Numbered from the stretch's first letter, positions 22,306-33,906 are shown. The stretch is DNA of 64,000 nt from Salticus scenicus (GCA_963930645.1 OZ005649.1:42691775-42755774), one strand, 5' to 3'. Translations and numbers: made by a program. The notes: generated by a model not told the origin, from the letters alone.

Positions 22306-22516
22306 TTGGGTTGTGAGGACTGCACTAGGGTCCTAGGCCTGAGGGGAATGCCATCCGTGTGAGTTTTTCTAAGTGTTCCTATCCCGTATTTACACAATTT
22401 TGGAGAAAATCACGGAAAATTCCGAGCGGCTAGGCCGACGAGTGCGACTTGGGATTGAAACCGGCACTTAACGTCTACCAGCTTTGAGCGCAGAACCGCT
22501 CGACCGCTGGTGGGCC
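22306..22516 (-). mobile_element. tRNA-SINE family 1, second copy
   Basis: Matches 10984-11194 from the GGGTCCTAGGCC block through CGGCTAGGCCGACGAGTGCG to the head CCGCTGGTGGGCC. The - strand A-box region is kept; the B box reads GGTTTCAATCCC and is degraded. Confidence 0.8.
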
Positions 22517-22686
22517 GAAATACTTATAGGAAAAATTTGTATATATAGGAGCATTTTTGCATCCTTGAAGGAAAATCCTCCCGAATGTTATAAACTTTCA
22601 GTGTAAATATTTTTTTAAAGAAATAATAAATACCTTTAAAACTAATAGTTTAACCATGTATCTTCGATAATTTCAAACGAAATTAT

Positions 22687-22689
<3 letters not shown>

Positions 22690-22721
<32 letters not shown>

Positions 22722-22722
22722 C

Positions 22723-22756
<34 letters not shown>

Positions 22757-22818
22757 AAAAAGAAACACTTCCTACAATCTCGAATGTACAGCATAATTTT
22801 TTTTTTTTTTTTTTTTTT
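22690..22818. repeat. Poly-T / poly-A / poly-T low-complexity block
   Basis: T-run at about 22689-22720, A-run at 22726-22754, T-run at 22799-22818. Could fold as a hairpin. Confidence 0.9.
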
Positions 22819-22979
22819 CGAAATTTAGTATTGTACTTCTCTGATATGAAAATTGTCTCTATTCATTGTGGAAATTAATTTTGATAAGTAGTTTGTATTG
22901 CGTGAATTTGTTTAGGAATTATAAATTTATCAGATTTTTTAAATATTGTTTTGATTTTTTTTTTTCGGCCCATGTAATT

Positions 22980-24110
22980 TTAAATTGAATGATCCAAAAT
23001 TTTCTTATATATTAATCTGAAATATTTTTTAAACATCTTATATTTATGACTTCAGATTGTTTACTTTAAATGTTTGCAAAACAATTATAATAACTCAAAT
23101 GATGTATTTATGCTTTATGAAGTAATCTTCGATAGCCATCAATAAAAATTTCGTAAAATATGTATGTAAAACATTTTCAATTATTGTGCTTTGCAAATAG
23201 GGGATAATTTTAAATATAAATTTTTAGTGTTCTTAAAATATAAATTTAATATTCAAATTTTGTTCTTCATATGTTAAAAGTTGGAAAATTAAAAGTACTG
23301 AATGTATATATGCATGTTAAAAATTCATTATTCTTTTGGGAAATTTTATTTCAAATTTATTCAACATTACCTATAAACTGAATGATTTTAATTTTGCCCA
23401 ATACAGACTAATTTGAAATATTAATTCAAACATCTTGTATAACTCGAAATTTTTTCTCAAAATTTACAAATCAGCATTTACTAAAGAGTTGTTGCATCTA
23501 CATTTCAGATAATAAACTTTCAAATTCATGTATAAAAATGATGATAAATGTGCTTACTTAACATCTTCAAATATGTTACATAGCCAAAAATAGAGGATTT
23601 ATTTTATTTTATTTTTTACTTTTAAAGATTGAATTTAGATTAATATTTCAATTTTTATAAGTCACAGTTTGGAAATTTAGAAAGAGAGAATGCTAAAAAT
23701 TATTAATACTTATTTTTTAAATATTAATTTAATACTCTTTGTACAAAACTTCGAAGTTGAATGATCTTAATGAAATTCTGAATATACCATAATACTTTTT
23801 TAAATAATGAAAAAATATACAAAGCTTGATTTATTGCATTATATATTTGATTTTAAAGTACACTTATGTATGTGAATATAATTAAAAATAAAATAAATAT
23901 TTGGTAAAATATGTATAATAAATATTTTCATTTATACTAATTTTCAAATGAGCAATATTAAATATCATTTTCGTTGTTTTAACTCAAATTTAAATCTTTA
24001 TATGCTAAAATTTGGAAATTTAAAGTTAAAGAACGTGTGCCAAAATTTATTATTATTATTATTTAAATATTTTAATTTCCTTGGTGTAAAAGTTATAAAA
24101 TAGATTATTG
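22980..24110. repeat. Degenerate tandem repeat, ~385-bp period
   Basis: GAATGATCCAAAATTTTCTT at 22988, GAATGATTTTAATTTTGCCC at 23379 and GAATGATCTTAATGAAATTC at 23758 open similar blocks, each preceded by a TTGGAAAATTAAAAG-type motif. Very AT-rich. Open frames here are chance. Confidence 0.5.
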
Positions 24111-24427
24111 GAATGGAATTCGGTGTATTTCCCTCGTTTATTAAAATAACATGTACAATCTTAATTTTATAACAGCAAATATTTGATTTTAAAAAATATT
24201 TAATGACGTAAACACGTATAAACATAAATGAAAGGGAAAATATATCTATTTTAGCTGAAACTATGGGGAAAAAACATACATATATATACATAATGTATAA
24301 TAAAAATGGTAGATAAATGCCAAATGATATTTTTTAACGGAATATTAATGAAAAATCAGTTTTTATGAAGAAGAAATGAAGCTTTAAGAGAAGATCTTAA
24401 GAGGTTTCAGGCGAAAGTAAACGATGC

Positions 24428-24497
24428 GGAAGGACCCCGGTTGTGACGTCACGAAGGGGACCTTCAGGCTTGATAGTAGATCTAGGAAGCTTTGAGT
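24428..24497 (+). repeat. Repeat end, inverted partner of 19722-19797
   Basis: GGTTGTGACGTCACGAAGGG then CCTTCAGGCTTGATAGTAGA and TCTAGGAAGCTTT. See 19722. Confidence 0.7.
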
Positions 24498-25504
24498 GTA
24501 ATCGTATTATGCGGTCATATAATTCATTTTATTTACTTATCTTTTAAGTACAATTGGTTATAGTTTGTAACGTTTTAAACTGAAATCTACTTTTAAAGTT
24601 GTGGGTTTCTATATTTTTTGCTTTTAAATTATTTGTTTTATAAGATGTTTTGCAATTATTTCATTTTTCCGCTTTCTTCAATATAACATTCATTCATTTT
24701 CTCTTTTCAAGGTTTATAAATCCCGAAGATAAGATAAAATAGTATCAAATTAGCTGTTTAACAGAAACACGCAAACGCGTACTATAAACTGCAAAATTAC
24801 CTAATAGTTTGCATCATATGCAAAGTATGTTCACTCCGAGAGCGCCGAGAATTAAAGTTTCAGTGCTACAATATGTATGTTGTAGACTTGCATTTTGAGG
24901 CTAATAAGTGTCCTGTACCATGTACAGAAATTATTTTTATAGTATATATTGGGTATGTAGATGCGTATTGGAGGCACCAAACTACTTTATATTAGGCGAT
25001 ATCAGATAATTTTTAAAAAAGCAGTTGATTATGACTATTAACTGATTTTGGGGAGTTAAACCATAATATCAGTATTAATCAAAGTATCGGTTGTGGAATC
25101 ATTTTACCATCTTCATTCAATGGATCGCCAAGAAATATGTTTCAGAATGATTTAAATGCAATTTTCGTTGTTTAAATTCAACTGTCGATTAGTAAATCTT
25201 CATCGTAAACCTCCATCATAATGGTCAAATTTCAACTACTGTGTATTACTAGAATAACATGAAAGTACAACTTTAGAAGTTCTACCCTGAAACAGCAAAA
25301 ATTTCCTACACTCACACGACCCACTGTGTCATTGGACTTTCTGCAAAAAATTCCCAAATTTTTTCCGCTATTTTTTATTTTGACCTCTATTAATTCTGTG
25401 TATTTTTCTTAGCATAAGCAGCTTGTCGCCTAAAAATACTTCACACACAATGTTGTTATATTTTTAGGTAGATATGGACTTAATTTAGAATGCGTCCGAG
25501 CTCC
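24498..25504. other. AT-rich spacer
   Basis: No feature supported. A splice-like CTCTTTTCAAG at about 24712 is followed by a short frame with an early stop and was not called. Confidence 0.45.
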
Positions 25505-25512
25505 ATTTCACC

Positions 25513-25679
25513 AGGGGTGTTTGCATTCCGGATTTTTATTTTATTTCCCACCAGTAAATTTTTAATAGTGATATTATTAGTAGTTTTCCAGTAATGTTTA
25601 GCAATTAAATATAGCCAAAGATACAATTCGTAATTACTGGTGTTAAATAAAAACAAAAATCCGGAACGCAAACACCCCT
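25513..25679. mobile_element. MITE type H, ~8-bp target duplication
   Basis: AGGGGTGTTTGCATTCCGGA and its complement form the ends. Flanks ATTTCACC (25505-25512) and ATTTCACT (25680-25687) match in 7 of 8 bases, suggesting a hAT-like 8-bp duplication. The centre (AATAGTGATATTATTAGTAG) appears inverted in the copy at 44729. Confidence 0.8.
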
Positions 25680-25724
25680 ATTTCACTATGGTTCACCCAC
25701 CCTATTCCACTCTTGAAATACCAT

Positions 25725-25863
25725 CAGGGATGGAACACGGGCGCAGAATTAATACCGGAATGTGTATAAGAAATTTCTGTACCTATAATATCGTCGATTT
25801 AAGAGGTAGAAAATTTTCTTACATTGATAGTGGTATGAATTCTGCGCCCGTGTTCCATCCCTG
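25725..25863. mobile_element. MITE type G, 139 bp, 6-bp target duplication TACCAT
   Basis: CAGGGATGGAACACGGGCGC at the left and the exact complement at the right, arms about 32 bp. TACCAT flanks both ends. Identical-length copies at 32461 and 60694. Confidence 0.92.
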
Positions 25864-26415
25864 TACCATGTATATATAATAAATGTAATTTAACTATGGA
25901 ACACTATACTACTCTTCAATACATAAATTGCTGTGCAATATTACATACGATAATCAGCTCGTAATTGAAATACAAATTAGTCTATTACGATCATAGAATT
26001 AAAAAAAAAAATTGATTTTTTATACGAATATAGTAAATAGGCAGAAGTAAAATTTTTATTTAATTACTGAAAAACAGATAAGCTTTAAGTTCATATTTTC
26101 AAGAAATAGTACCAAAATTATTTTATTCTATAAAAGGAGGATTTACTGGTCTTCATACTATTATAACTTTCCATTCAGTATTCTATAGTTATGTCAATAC
26201 CTAAGTATTAACAAATAATTATCATGATATGAAAAAATATTTTAGTTGAAGAAGGAGTTATCCAAATTTGTTTGTACCATCGATTGAAAATCTAATCCGT
26301 TTTGAATTCCTGTTAGTTTAAACTCATGTTTATTTATTTTTTTTATATTTTTTTATTATTTGATTGGTTAAAAATCTTGCTTGTCTTGCGAACCTTAGCA
26401 TAAATGCTTGCTTTA
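25864..26415. other. AT-rich spacer
   Basis: No feature recognised. Confidence 0.45.
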
Positions 26416-26421
26416 GCATTG

Positions 26422-26630
26422 CATACCTACCAACTTACTAATTAACATTCTACAAAATTGTTAGAACCTACCCCTTTTTCCACTTCACTTTATTTTTAGA
26501 GAAATTTTCTTTAAATATAATTTCGATAAATAAAAAGGAAAACACTCAAAAAAAAAAAAAAAAAAAAAAGACTGGTGTGAAAAAAGGGGTAGTATTAATA
26601 ATTTTATGGAAAATTAATTTGGCAGGTATG
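26422..26630. mobile_element. MITE type T, 6-bp target duplication GCATTG
   Basis: CATACCTACCAAC at the left and GGCAGGTATG at the right. GCATTG at 26416-26421 and 26631-26636. A-run at 26549-26569 inside. Confidence 0.82.
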
Positions 26631-26636
26631 GCATTG

Positions 26637-27370
26637 AAATCGATGTAGGAAAGTATCGGCTTGAATTACATGCGATCGTTGTCCGTTTCATCTGATCCAT
26701 CGTTCAAATATAGTTTGTTCATGTGTAACACACACACGTACGAAAAATTAAGTAATCTATAATGGACCAAAGTAGTTTATAAAGTGTTCTTATAGACGAT
26801 AAAAATTGAAATCGATTTTCAGTTTTAGTTACCTTTTAAATTGGAGTTATTTTTCAATGTTTAATCGCCGCCAACGTTTAATGTTTAATAACCTGTAAAC
26901 CCGTGTCATCCTTAGGCCTGAAACTCAATGACCTAAGCGTAAATCTGCTACTGATAGTGGAATGTTCCTCTACCAATCTCATAGTAAGCATAATTAATGA
27001 AGATTTTGTGCATTTAAACACATGTTATTTTTTTAATACTATTTTATTTGCGGGAAAGTCACAATTTTGAATAAAAACAACTCTGGTGCGATTGCGTACT
27101 TAGAAGAATTTTCATTCTTGTCAGATAAACCTTCTAAACTTTAGTTTTATGCTATAATTGCATTTATAAATTGCACGCAACTTGACATTTTTCACCCATT
27201 CTTTTGATTCCCCCAATATTTAGGTAGGAATGTAAGAGTGTGTTGATATTTTCAAGCTACGTTTATGCATACTTAGTTTCTCGTCTGGTGAAGAAGAGTA
27301 CTTAATTATTTCGATGTGAAACAATGCTGAGTCATTTCGAAAATTGTGGCTTATATAGCTGTCATAATTT
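26637..27370. other. AT-rich spacer
   Basis: No gene, element end or RNA gene recognised. Confidence 0.45.
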
Positions 27371-27376
27371 CTTATA

Positions 27377-27415
<39 letters not shown>

Positions 27416-27417
27416 AA
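27371..27417. repeat. (TA)n and T-run
   Basis: Alternating TA to about 27399 then a T-run, followed by GGT repeats to 27435. Confidence 0.9.
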
Positions 27418-27424
27418 ATGGTGG

Positions 27425-27665
27425 TGGTGGTGGTGTTAGTGCACGGGTTAAAACCGATTGATTTAGATTTTTGCAAAAGCACGTAGGTACTTAGACAGGG
27501 TGGAATACATTTTATAGGGGAATCTTTTTATGAAATCTTGCCCTTATATTTACTCGAGTTTAAGCGAAAACCCCGCAGTACTCCAAATAACTAGGTCGAT
27601 GAGCTTGGATTGGATTCGAATTTGACAATTTCCGTTTCACAACTTTAAGAATAGCACGTCTCGGT
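27425..27665 (-). mobile_element. Highly diverged tRNA-SINE family 1 copy
   Basis: The block AACTAGGTCGATGAGCTTGG and GATTCGAATTTGACAA parallels CTAGGCCGACGAGCGCGAGC and ATCGAACTCGGCATC of the 10984 copy, with GCGAAAACCCCGCAGTACTC matching the body. Head lost. Confidence 0.5.
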
Positions 27666-27720
27666 ACCATCATTTCCATAGATTTCTACACTCGACATTT
27701 ATTTGATCGTGTTATTGCTG

Positions 27721-27759
<39 letters not shown>

Positions 27760-28464
27760 TAATTTTTTGTCGGGGGATAGGGGAAGTTTCTAATGTTGTG
27801 ACGCGAAGATATCAAAATTTTGAAGATAAATAATTGATTAATTTCTGATTATTATTCAGAAATTTTGAAATTTAAGAAAAAATGCCCTTTTCACCATTCC
27901 CAAAATTCTTTATTTCAATTCTGACTAGAACACGAAAGAAAAATGTAAGATGTTTCTAAAATGTTATAGAAAGAGTTCCACACATAACAAATTTTCATAT
28001 TAAAATGATTTACATATTTTAATTCCTATATGTCTTACCCTTTTCAAATGAAATAACTAGAATGTGCGTACTTCTTTTTGGTATCTTAGAATAATATGAA
28101 TGATTATCATTACTTGCAGAAAGATTTGACATTTATAGTTAATATTTCACGAAACACATAGTTTTTCTATGATTTCTTTATAAAAAATTATCCAGAATTG
28201 AAAAGTTGTCCTACGTTTCTGACCCGTGGCAAATATCCAAAAAACTGCACACCAAACTTTGACACGATTTATGTTCATTGATTCTAGAATGAAATATTAA
28301 TATATTTTATAACAAAAATAAAATTTATGTTTTATTTTGCATATTTTCTTTTTATTTTTTATTATTAATTTATAAATTTTGCTTTTTTATTTCTTTTTCC
28401 TTCTTATTTCTTTTCTTTATTTTGTTTTATTTTATTTTTGTCTGTTTAATTTTTTTCTTCATAG
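27666..28464. other. AT-rich spacer with long A-run
   Basis: A-run at 27724-27757. A splice-like TTCTTCATAG at 28455-28464 is followed by an open stretch IEKIFIIIIRRKMCKY in one phase and a GTAAAT, but the protein is too low in complexity to call. Confidence 0.4.
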
Positions 28465-28634
28465 GTATTGAAAAGATCTTCATAATTATAATTCGGCGAA
28501 AAATGTGTAAATATAGGCACCACTTAAAAGTACTTTCATTTTGAAAAATTCAGTATTTTTTACTTTCATTAACAGCTATAACAAGTTTCTTAAATAAAAG
28601 GAAACAAAATAATGATTAATACCAATTATTTCAG

Positions 28635-28689
28635 TCCGAAAATGAAGAATTAAAAAAAGCTTTTCTAAAAGCATCCGAAAAAATGGAAT
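28635..28689 (+). CDS. Candidate short exon (SENEELKKAF...), unknown gene
   Basis: A 3' splice site ACCAATTATTTCAG precedes 28635 and GTAAAT follows at 28690. The only open phase reads SENEELKKAFLKASEKME, a charged helix. Two further segments, at 60353 and 63221, also start with [S/F]ENEQ directly after a TTTCTTTCAG. The resemblance may mean related exons or a recurring mobile splice-acceptor segment. No product recognised. Confidence 0.3.
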
Positions 28690-29129
28690 GTAAATATAGG
28701 ATCTTTCAAAAAAAGTCAGAAAAATAGTTTAAAATGCTTTGAAATAGGATAAAATAATGCAAAAAAGCAGAGAATTTATTCAATATTGAAAAGTATTTTT
28801 ACAAGAAAACTTCAGCAGCTCCCATAGTGACGCAGGGAAGTATGCCCATATTAACACATATGCCCATTTTTTCACATTCTCCTTTATTGTTTTTGATTTA
28901 ATTTATTTATTCTAGGTTTAGCTGAAATAGCATTATAGAATAAAATTCTAAAATGTAAAAACCAGTTTTTATCAGTAATTTTATACCGCCACCGGCTCTG
29001 TAAACCGTTTCGTGAATAAAATTTATTAATTTATTTAAAAACAAAATATATATATATATATATATAAATAAACAGATGTTTTAAAAGAAATTACTTTTAA
29101 TGTTTTACTGGCCAAGTGATTTTTTGCAG

Positions 29130-29286
29130 GTTTATAAATCAGTGTTAAAAAAAATACGGACCCCGTGTAGAATAAGAATAATTCAATTCATGTGTTTCTG
29201 GCTGTTGTTAAATTTAGAAAATAATAAGAAGAGACCATATTTTCTGTATTCTGTTTTAATTAATGTTGTAATATCATTAAAAGAAG
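29130..29286 (+). CDS. Candidate internal exon (52 codons), unknown gene
   Basis: AAGTGATTTTTTGCAG precedes 29130 and GTATGC follows at 29287. Only the phase starting VYKSVLKKIRTPCRIRII is open; it continues through FMCFWLLLNL to VLINVVISLKE and would exit in phase 1. The other two phases stop at once. The hydrophobic and basic mix suggests an alpha-helical protein, but I do not recognise it. It is the best splice-bounded open frame in the window, on the same strand as the candidates at 16504, 19998 and 28635, though phases do not simply chain, so missing exons or independent false positives are both possible. Confidence 0.38.
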
Positions 29287-29604
29287 GTATGCCAGCGATA
29301 TACTCTTTTTACCTACTTACATATTGTATCTATAGATTTTAATTACAAATATGTGATGTAGAATAGTTACAAAAATTGATACTATAAAATCAGAGTTGAA
29401 AATATTTTAAGTTATTCCAGAGCAATTGTAGGCCTACCTTTATATAATAAAAATTTTATTATTATTATTATTAACAGTATATATATATATTTTCTATTTT
29501 ATCGTAGTTAAACAATAGTAAAATTATTCTATAAATATAGCGTTTTTCTTTCGTGAATTTATGGAAAAACACAAACAGCTGCTTCTGCTATTCGAGCAAA
29601 CTAT

Positions 29605-29810
29605 ATGCAGATTTGCCAAAATTTTAATTTATTCCGGAGACTTTCGCACCACTGACTACCTTTATTTTAAGAGTAATTTTTTCATTCTTTATCATAGTTA
29701 TTCATTGAAAAAAGGAAAAATGATGTTCTATAAATAAAGGTGGGCGAACTAAAAGCAGGGCTAAAAATGCGCCAGAATAAATTTAAATTTTAGTAATTTT
29801 GCTATAAGGT
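29605..29810. mobile_element. MITE type C, diverged
   Basis: ATTTGCCAAAATTTTAATTT and ATTCCGGAGA at the left; GGGCTAAAAATGCGCCAGAA and AAATTTTAGTAATTTTGC at the right. Confidence 0.65.
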
Positions 29811-29932
29811 GTGCGTAATTAATTTGCATAAAGATTTTGTAAATAATTAAAATATACTGTTAGAAATGTTTCGTTTTAAACAATATTTGATTAGTAGTTA
29901 AGAAGACTTGAAAATATTTTAACCCTTTCCGG

Positions 29933-30100
29933 CGCACTTATTAAGTTCCAATAGCAAAAACTCATCCTGGAAATTTTTTAGCAAAATTTTACTTTTATAA
30001 TGTAGCAGGAAAGGCTAGCAATTCCTTTTCTTTTAATTTTGTTCGAGAATTCCGTTGGCAGTGTAATTTAAATGATCCCAATTAACTTGCGCCGCAAAGG
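29933..30100. mobile_element. piggyBac-like MITE type P2 inside a type C remnant
   Basis: TTAA at 29929-29932. Left CCCTTTCCGGCGCAC, right TTGCGCCGCAAAGGG; the right TTAA has become GTGA. The flanks GAAAATATT and ATTTATTCCGGAGCATTT are a split type C left end whose remaining arm runs to about 30290. Confidence 0.78.
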
Positions 30101-30150
30101 GTGAATTTATTCCGGAGCATTTGTAACCTCGCATTTATATCATAACACTA

Positions 30151-30182
<32 letters not shown>

Positions 30183-30296
30183 GAGGTTTTTTTTTTATCG
30201 CAGTATCCTGGAGAAAATTATTCTTCTAATGTAGTGGTTTTCTTTCATGAGTTTAGGAAAAACACAAGCAGCAACTTCTACTATTCTAGCATACTA

Positions 30297-30481
30297 TATA
30301 CAGATTTGCCAGCATTTTTAGCACCGCCTTTATTTCACACCACTTCTATGAGTAATTTTTTTCTTATTTTATCGTAGATATAATTGGAAAAAAAAAAAAA
30401 ATTCTATAAATAAATTGGTGTGGAAATAAGGGCGGGGCTAAAAGTGTTCCGGAATAAATGAAAATGTTGGCAATTATGCTA
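30297..30481. mobile_element. MITE type C, CTATAT flanks
   Basis: ACAGATTTGCCAGCATTTTT at the left; AAATGTTGGCAATTATG at the right, with the complementary CACCGCCTTTATTTCACACC and GGTGTGGAAATAAGGGCGGG arms. CTATAT on both sides. Confidence 0.75.
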
Positions 30482-30814
30482 TATCTTGTACGGAATTAAT
30501 TTGCAAAAAGATTTTGTAAAAAAATATTCTGTTCGAAATGTTTCGTTTTATATAATATTCGATTAGTTGAAAAGTGTTGAAAATATTTTAACTTATTTGG
30601 AGCATTTTTAGCCCCGCCTTTATATCATAACACTTCATTACTATAATTATTATTAACAGTGATTTTTTTTTTTTTTTTTTTTTAATTTCATCGTAGTTAA
30701 ATACTGGAAAATATATTCCATCAATATAGTGGTACAAAATAAAGGCGGGGTTAAAAATACTCAGGGATAAATTAACACTTTCGCAACCGCATGTCTTTGT
30801 CTTTTTCACAGTAA

Positions 30815-30995
30815 CAGAGCTGCAAACCTAATCCGACAAATTGTTAGTACCACTCATTTTTCTACAAAATTTAATTTTTAGAGTAATTCTCTTCAAATAG
30901 AGTATTTACCATGAATTATCAAAACAAATACTCTAAAAATTATGTGGTGTGGAAAAACGGGCGTTGCTTACAATTTGCCGGATTAGGTTGGTCCA
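30815..30995. mobile_element. MITE type A, first of a tandem pair
   Basis: CAGAGCTGCAAACCTAATCC at the left; GCCGGATTAGGTTGGTCCA at the right. CAGTAA at 30809-30814 and 30996-31001. Confidence 0.88.
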
Positions 30996-31001
30996 CAGTA
31001 A

Positions 31002-31184
31002 CAGAGCTGCCAACCTATCCGACAAATTGTTAGTACCTCCCATTTTTCTATAAAACTTAATTTTTAGAGTAATTCTCTTCAAATATAGTATTTACGATGA
31101 ATTAAGAAAACAAATACTCTAAAAATTAAGTGGTGTAGAATAATTGACGTTACTACAATTTGCCGGATTAGGTTGGTAGCACTT
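31002..31184. mobile_element. MITE type A, second of a tandem pair
   Basis: CAGAGCTGCCAACCTATCCG at the left; GGATTAGGTTGGTAGCACTT at the right. CAGTAA at 30996-31001 and 31185-31190, the former shared with the first copy. Confidence 0.88.
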
Positions 31185-31478
31185 CAGTAAGATCCGCCTG
31201 TAGGCGTCATTCTCCCCAGTTACAGTATTTCAGAACAAAATTTTTTATATTCACATTTATATTACAAATGGATATACATTATAGTTATACTCTCTCTAAT
31301 AAAATGCATTTATATCCATAATATATTGATAGTACAAATATGAATAGTGGGTGTATTTTTAAGAAATAAATAAATAACAAATTGCGAAAGAAACACCCTC
31401 TGGTGGAGTTAGAGATTTTCAAATGACGTGAATCTACGTCAGCGGTCGCGAAAGTGTTAAAATGTTGGCATCTATGTA

Positions 31479-32460
31479 AAACTAATATTTTGAATATACT
31501 TTGAATATATTTTTGAATAAAATTATTATTTTGAATACTAATACATAATAAATAAATTCTTGGTATGGTGTTTTATATAGTGTCTTTATTTAATTTTTTA
31601 AACGCTTAAGTTCACATTTGAAAATATCAAACTGAAATTTTAAACTGAGTTTCAAATAATAATTTAACATTGATGAATATACGTAAACTACATACTTTAT
31701 CTCGTTACTTCCTACTTTTATTAATGGGTGAGAGACTTTTAAGATTAAGCATGATTTCTCACTTGTATTTTTTAAGACTGAAACATGTTGTTCATTATTA
31801 GAAAATGTTGAAGCTTCACTTATTTTTTTTTACAAATATATTTATTTCCGATTACCCGTTAACGCTCGCCTTTTTAAGTATTGTTCAACGTAAACACCGC
31901 CTATTGCTGTTTCATTTAAATGTTGCATTATTTTACTAAAATTTTTATGCTTTAATTTTTATTTTACAAAAGGATGATACATGTAATAATGTTGTTACTG
32001 ACCGATGCATTTAAATGTACAGCACATATCATACATATATGCAAATATTGTGTTTGTTTCTTAAAAACAATATAACACACTAACCTTCAAAGTTACTCCT
32101 GTAGGAGGAGTTACGAATACAGTAGCGATCTATAAATAGATCACTGGGCAGTAACGGGTACAATAGCAGAAAGCACGATTCAGACAAGTAAAATCAAAAC
32201 TTAAGGCTATATATGAATTAGATTTCCTTTTTCTTTCTTCGCATGTTATCAAATGAGATTTTCGTTTTATAAGAATATATGTCTCATTTACAAATAAAAT
32301 ATTTCGAATTCTGTTTTTTTAATATTACTTTGAAAAAATAAATTTAAATATTTCGATTGGAGATCCAAACTTAGTGTCCTAAATTTATTTAATAAAATAA
32401 AATAATTATATATATATCTATATTATAATCTCATTTCCGATTACCTTTTCATAACATTGA
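31479..32460. other. AT-rich spacer
   Basis: Short hairpins around 32100-32150 (ACTCCTGTAGGAGGAGT and GATCTATAAATAGATC) are visible but have no assignable role. No coding frame. Confidence 0.4.
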
Positions 32461-32599
32461 CAAGGATGGAACACGGCCGCAGAATTCATACCGGAATCCG
32501 TTTAAGAAATTTCTCTATCTAGAATATCGTTGATTTAAGAAGTCGAAAATTTTCTTACATTGATAGTGGTATGAATTCTGCGCCCGTGTTCCATCCCTG
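32461..32599. mobile_element. MITE type G, 6-bp target duplication CATTGA
   Basis: CAAGGATGGAACACGGCCGC at the left and the ATTCTGCGCCCGTGTTCC...CCCTG right end. CATTGA at 32455-32460 and 32600-32605. 139 bp, same as the 25725 copy. Confidence 0.9.
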
Positions 32600-32605
32600 C
32601 ATTGA

Positions 32606-33696
32606 AGGTTTAAGTAAGATAACTTTAATGGATTTTGCAAACATTTCTTTCATCGTTAGGCTTAAATATTATGGTTGTAGAAGTTCACTTCTGCGTAAGT
32701 GATTCAAAATGATTTAACTATTCATTGGTATTGTAATTAAATTATTAAAAATCCGTGAAAACATTTAAAATGAACTACAGTCTCTTTTAATTTTGTAATG
32801 TTGGTATTTTCATTTATCTTTTGACTGCTGAGTATTACAATGGTATTAAATTATCCAATTTATATATATATATTCTAAAAACTGCTCATTAAGGTAAAAG
32901 GCGACATATTCCAAAAACAAAATTCGGAAAAACTCACTTTTAAATGAAATATTTCAAACATTAACATGGGAATGGAGAAAAGGAATTGTCTTGTCTGTCT
33001 ACTTCAGATTCAATTATAAAACTCCAACACTGCTAAATAGCTAACAATTAATATTCGCGGAGTACAGCTACGATAGCGTTCATCTGCATCTATGATATTT
33101 CTTTTTGAACTTTCGACACAAACACACAAAAATACTATTATAAAAGAATTCCGCCTAATATAAACTGGTGGAAAAGTGTATTTTTAAACTGTGCGGAAAG
33201 CTGTGGATTTTAAAATTGACACTGGATAAACTTCTGGTTTTCGGTCATTATATGTAAAAAATAAAAATAATAATCGCGAACTTTCATTTTTCTTTCATTT
33301 TTTTTTTTCCCTTTATTCTTTTTTTCTTTCTTTTTTTTTTTAAATTATTTTTATTTAGTTCCATAATCGTGAATGTAGCTCTCTTGTCGAAATACCCAAA
33401 AAGTCTTTTAATAAATTTCTAACATTAAATCTTGAATTAAACATCATAATATATATAAATATATATATATTAAATTTTCAGCAAAATTTTTTCCGCGAAT
33501 TCATGAAAAGTGCAAAAAGCTACTTCTGCTATTCGACCAAACTATATGTTATATGTAATTAATTTATAAAAGAATTTTATAAATAACTAAAATATTCTGT
33601 TTCAAATGTTACATTCTATATAATATTTGATTAGATAGATATGGCAACAATGTCAAAAAGTATGTAAGTTAAACAACTAAAAACGCTTGAAGGTTA
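32606..33696. other. AT-rich spacer
   Basis: CGCGGAGTACAGCTACGATAG near 33057-33077 resembles a segment at 46443-46470, perhaps a shared old repeat. Otherwise nothing. Confidence 0.4.
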
Positions 33697-33702
33697 TATA
33701 TT

Positions 33703-33900
33703 CATAGCTGCCAAGTTTTTTAATTTATTCCGGAATGTTTTTAGTCCCGCCACTTTTTCACACCGTAATAATTTTAGAGTAATTTTCTTAATAATAAATC
33801 GTAATTATATATTAAAGAAATTTTTTCTACAAATATTACGGTATGAAAAGGGGCGGGGCTAAGAACATTCCGGAATAAATTTAAAAACTTGGCAGCAATG
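33703..33900. mobile_element. MITE type C, 6-bp target duplication TATATT
   Basis: CATAGCTGCCAAGTTTTTTA at the left; AAAAACTTGGCAGCAATG at the right. TATATT at 33697-33702 and 33901-33906. Arms with CCCGCCACTTTTTCACACCG and complement. Confidence 0.87.
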
Positions 33901-33906
33901 TATATT

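Larger units (their letters stand above)
30776..31456. mobile_element. piggyBac-like MITE type F, with two nested type A MITEs
   Basis: TTAA at 30772-30775 and 31457-31460. Ends CACTTTCGCAACCGC and GCGGTCGCGAAAGTG. The uninterrupted family (for example 59857-60154) reads GACAGTAAGGTCCGCC where this copy holds two hairpin MITEs in tandem. Confidence 0.85.
30574..31478. mobile_element. MITE type C hosting a nested TTAA element
   Basis: The left arm runs to GGGGTTAAAAATACTCAGGG and is cut at the TTAA at 30772. The remaining terminus AATGTTGGCATCTATG resumes after the TTAA at 31457-31460. Removing the insert restores an ordinary type C element. Confidence 0.8.
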
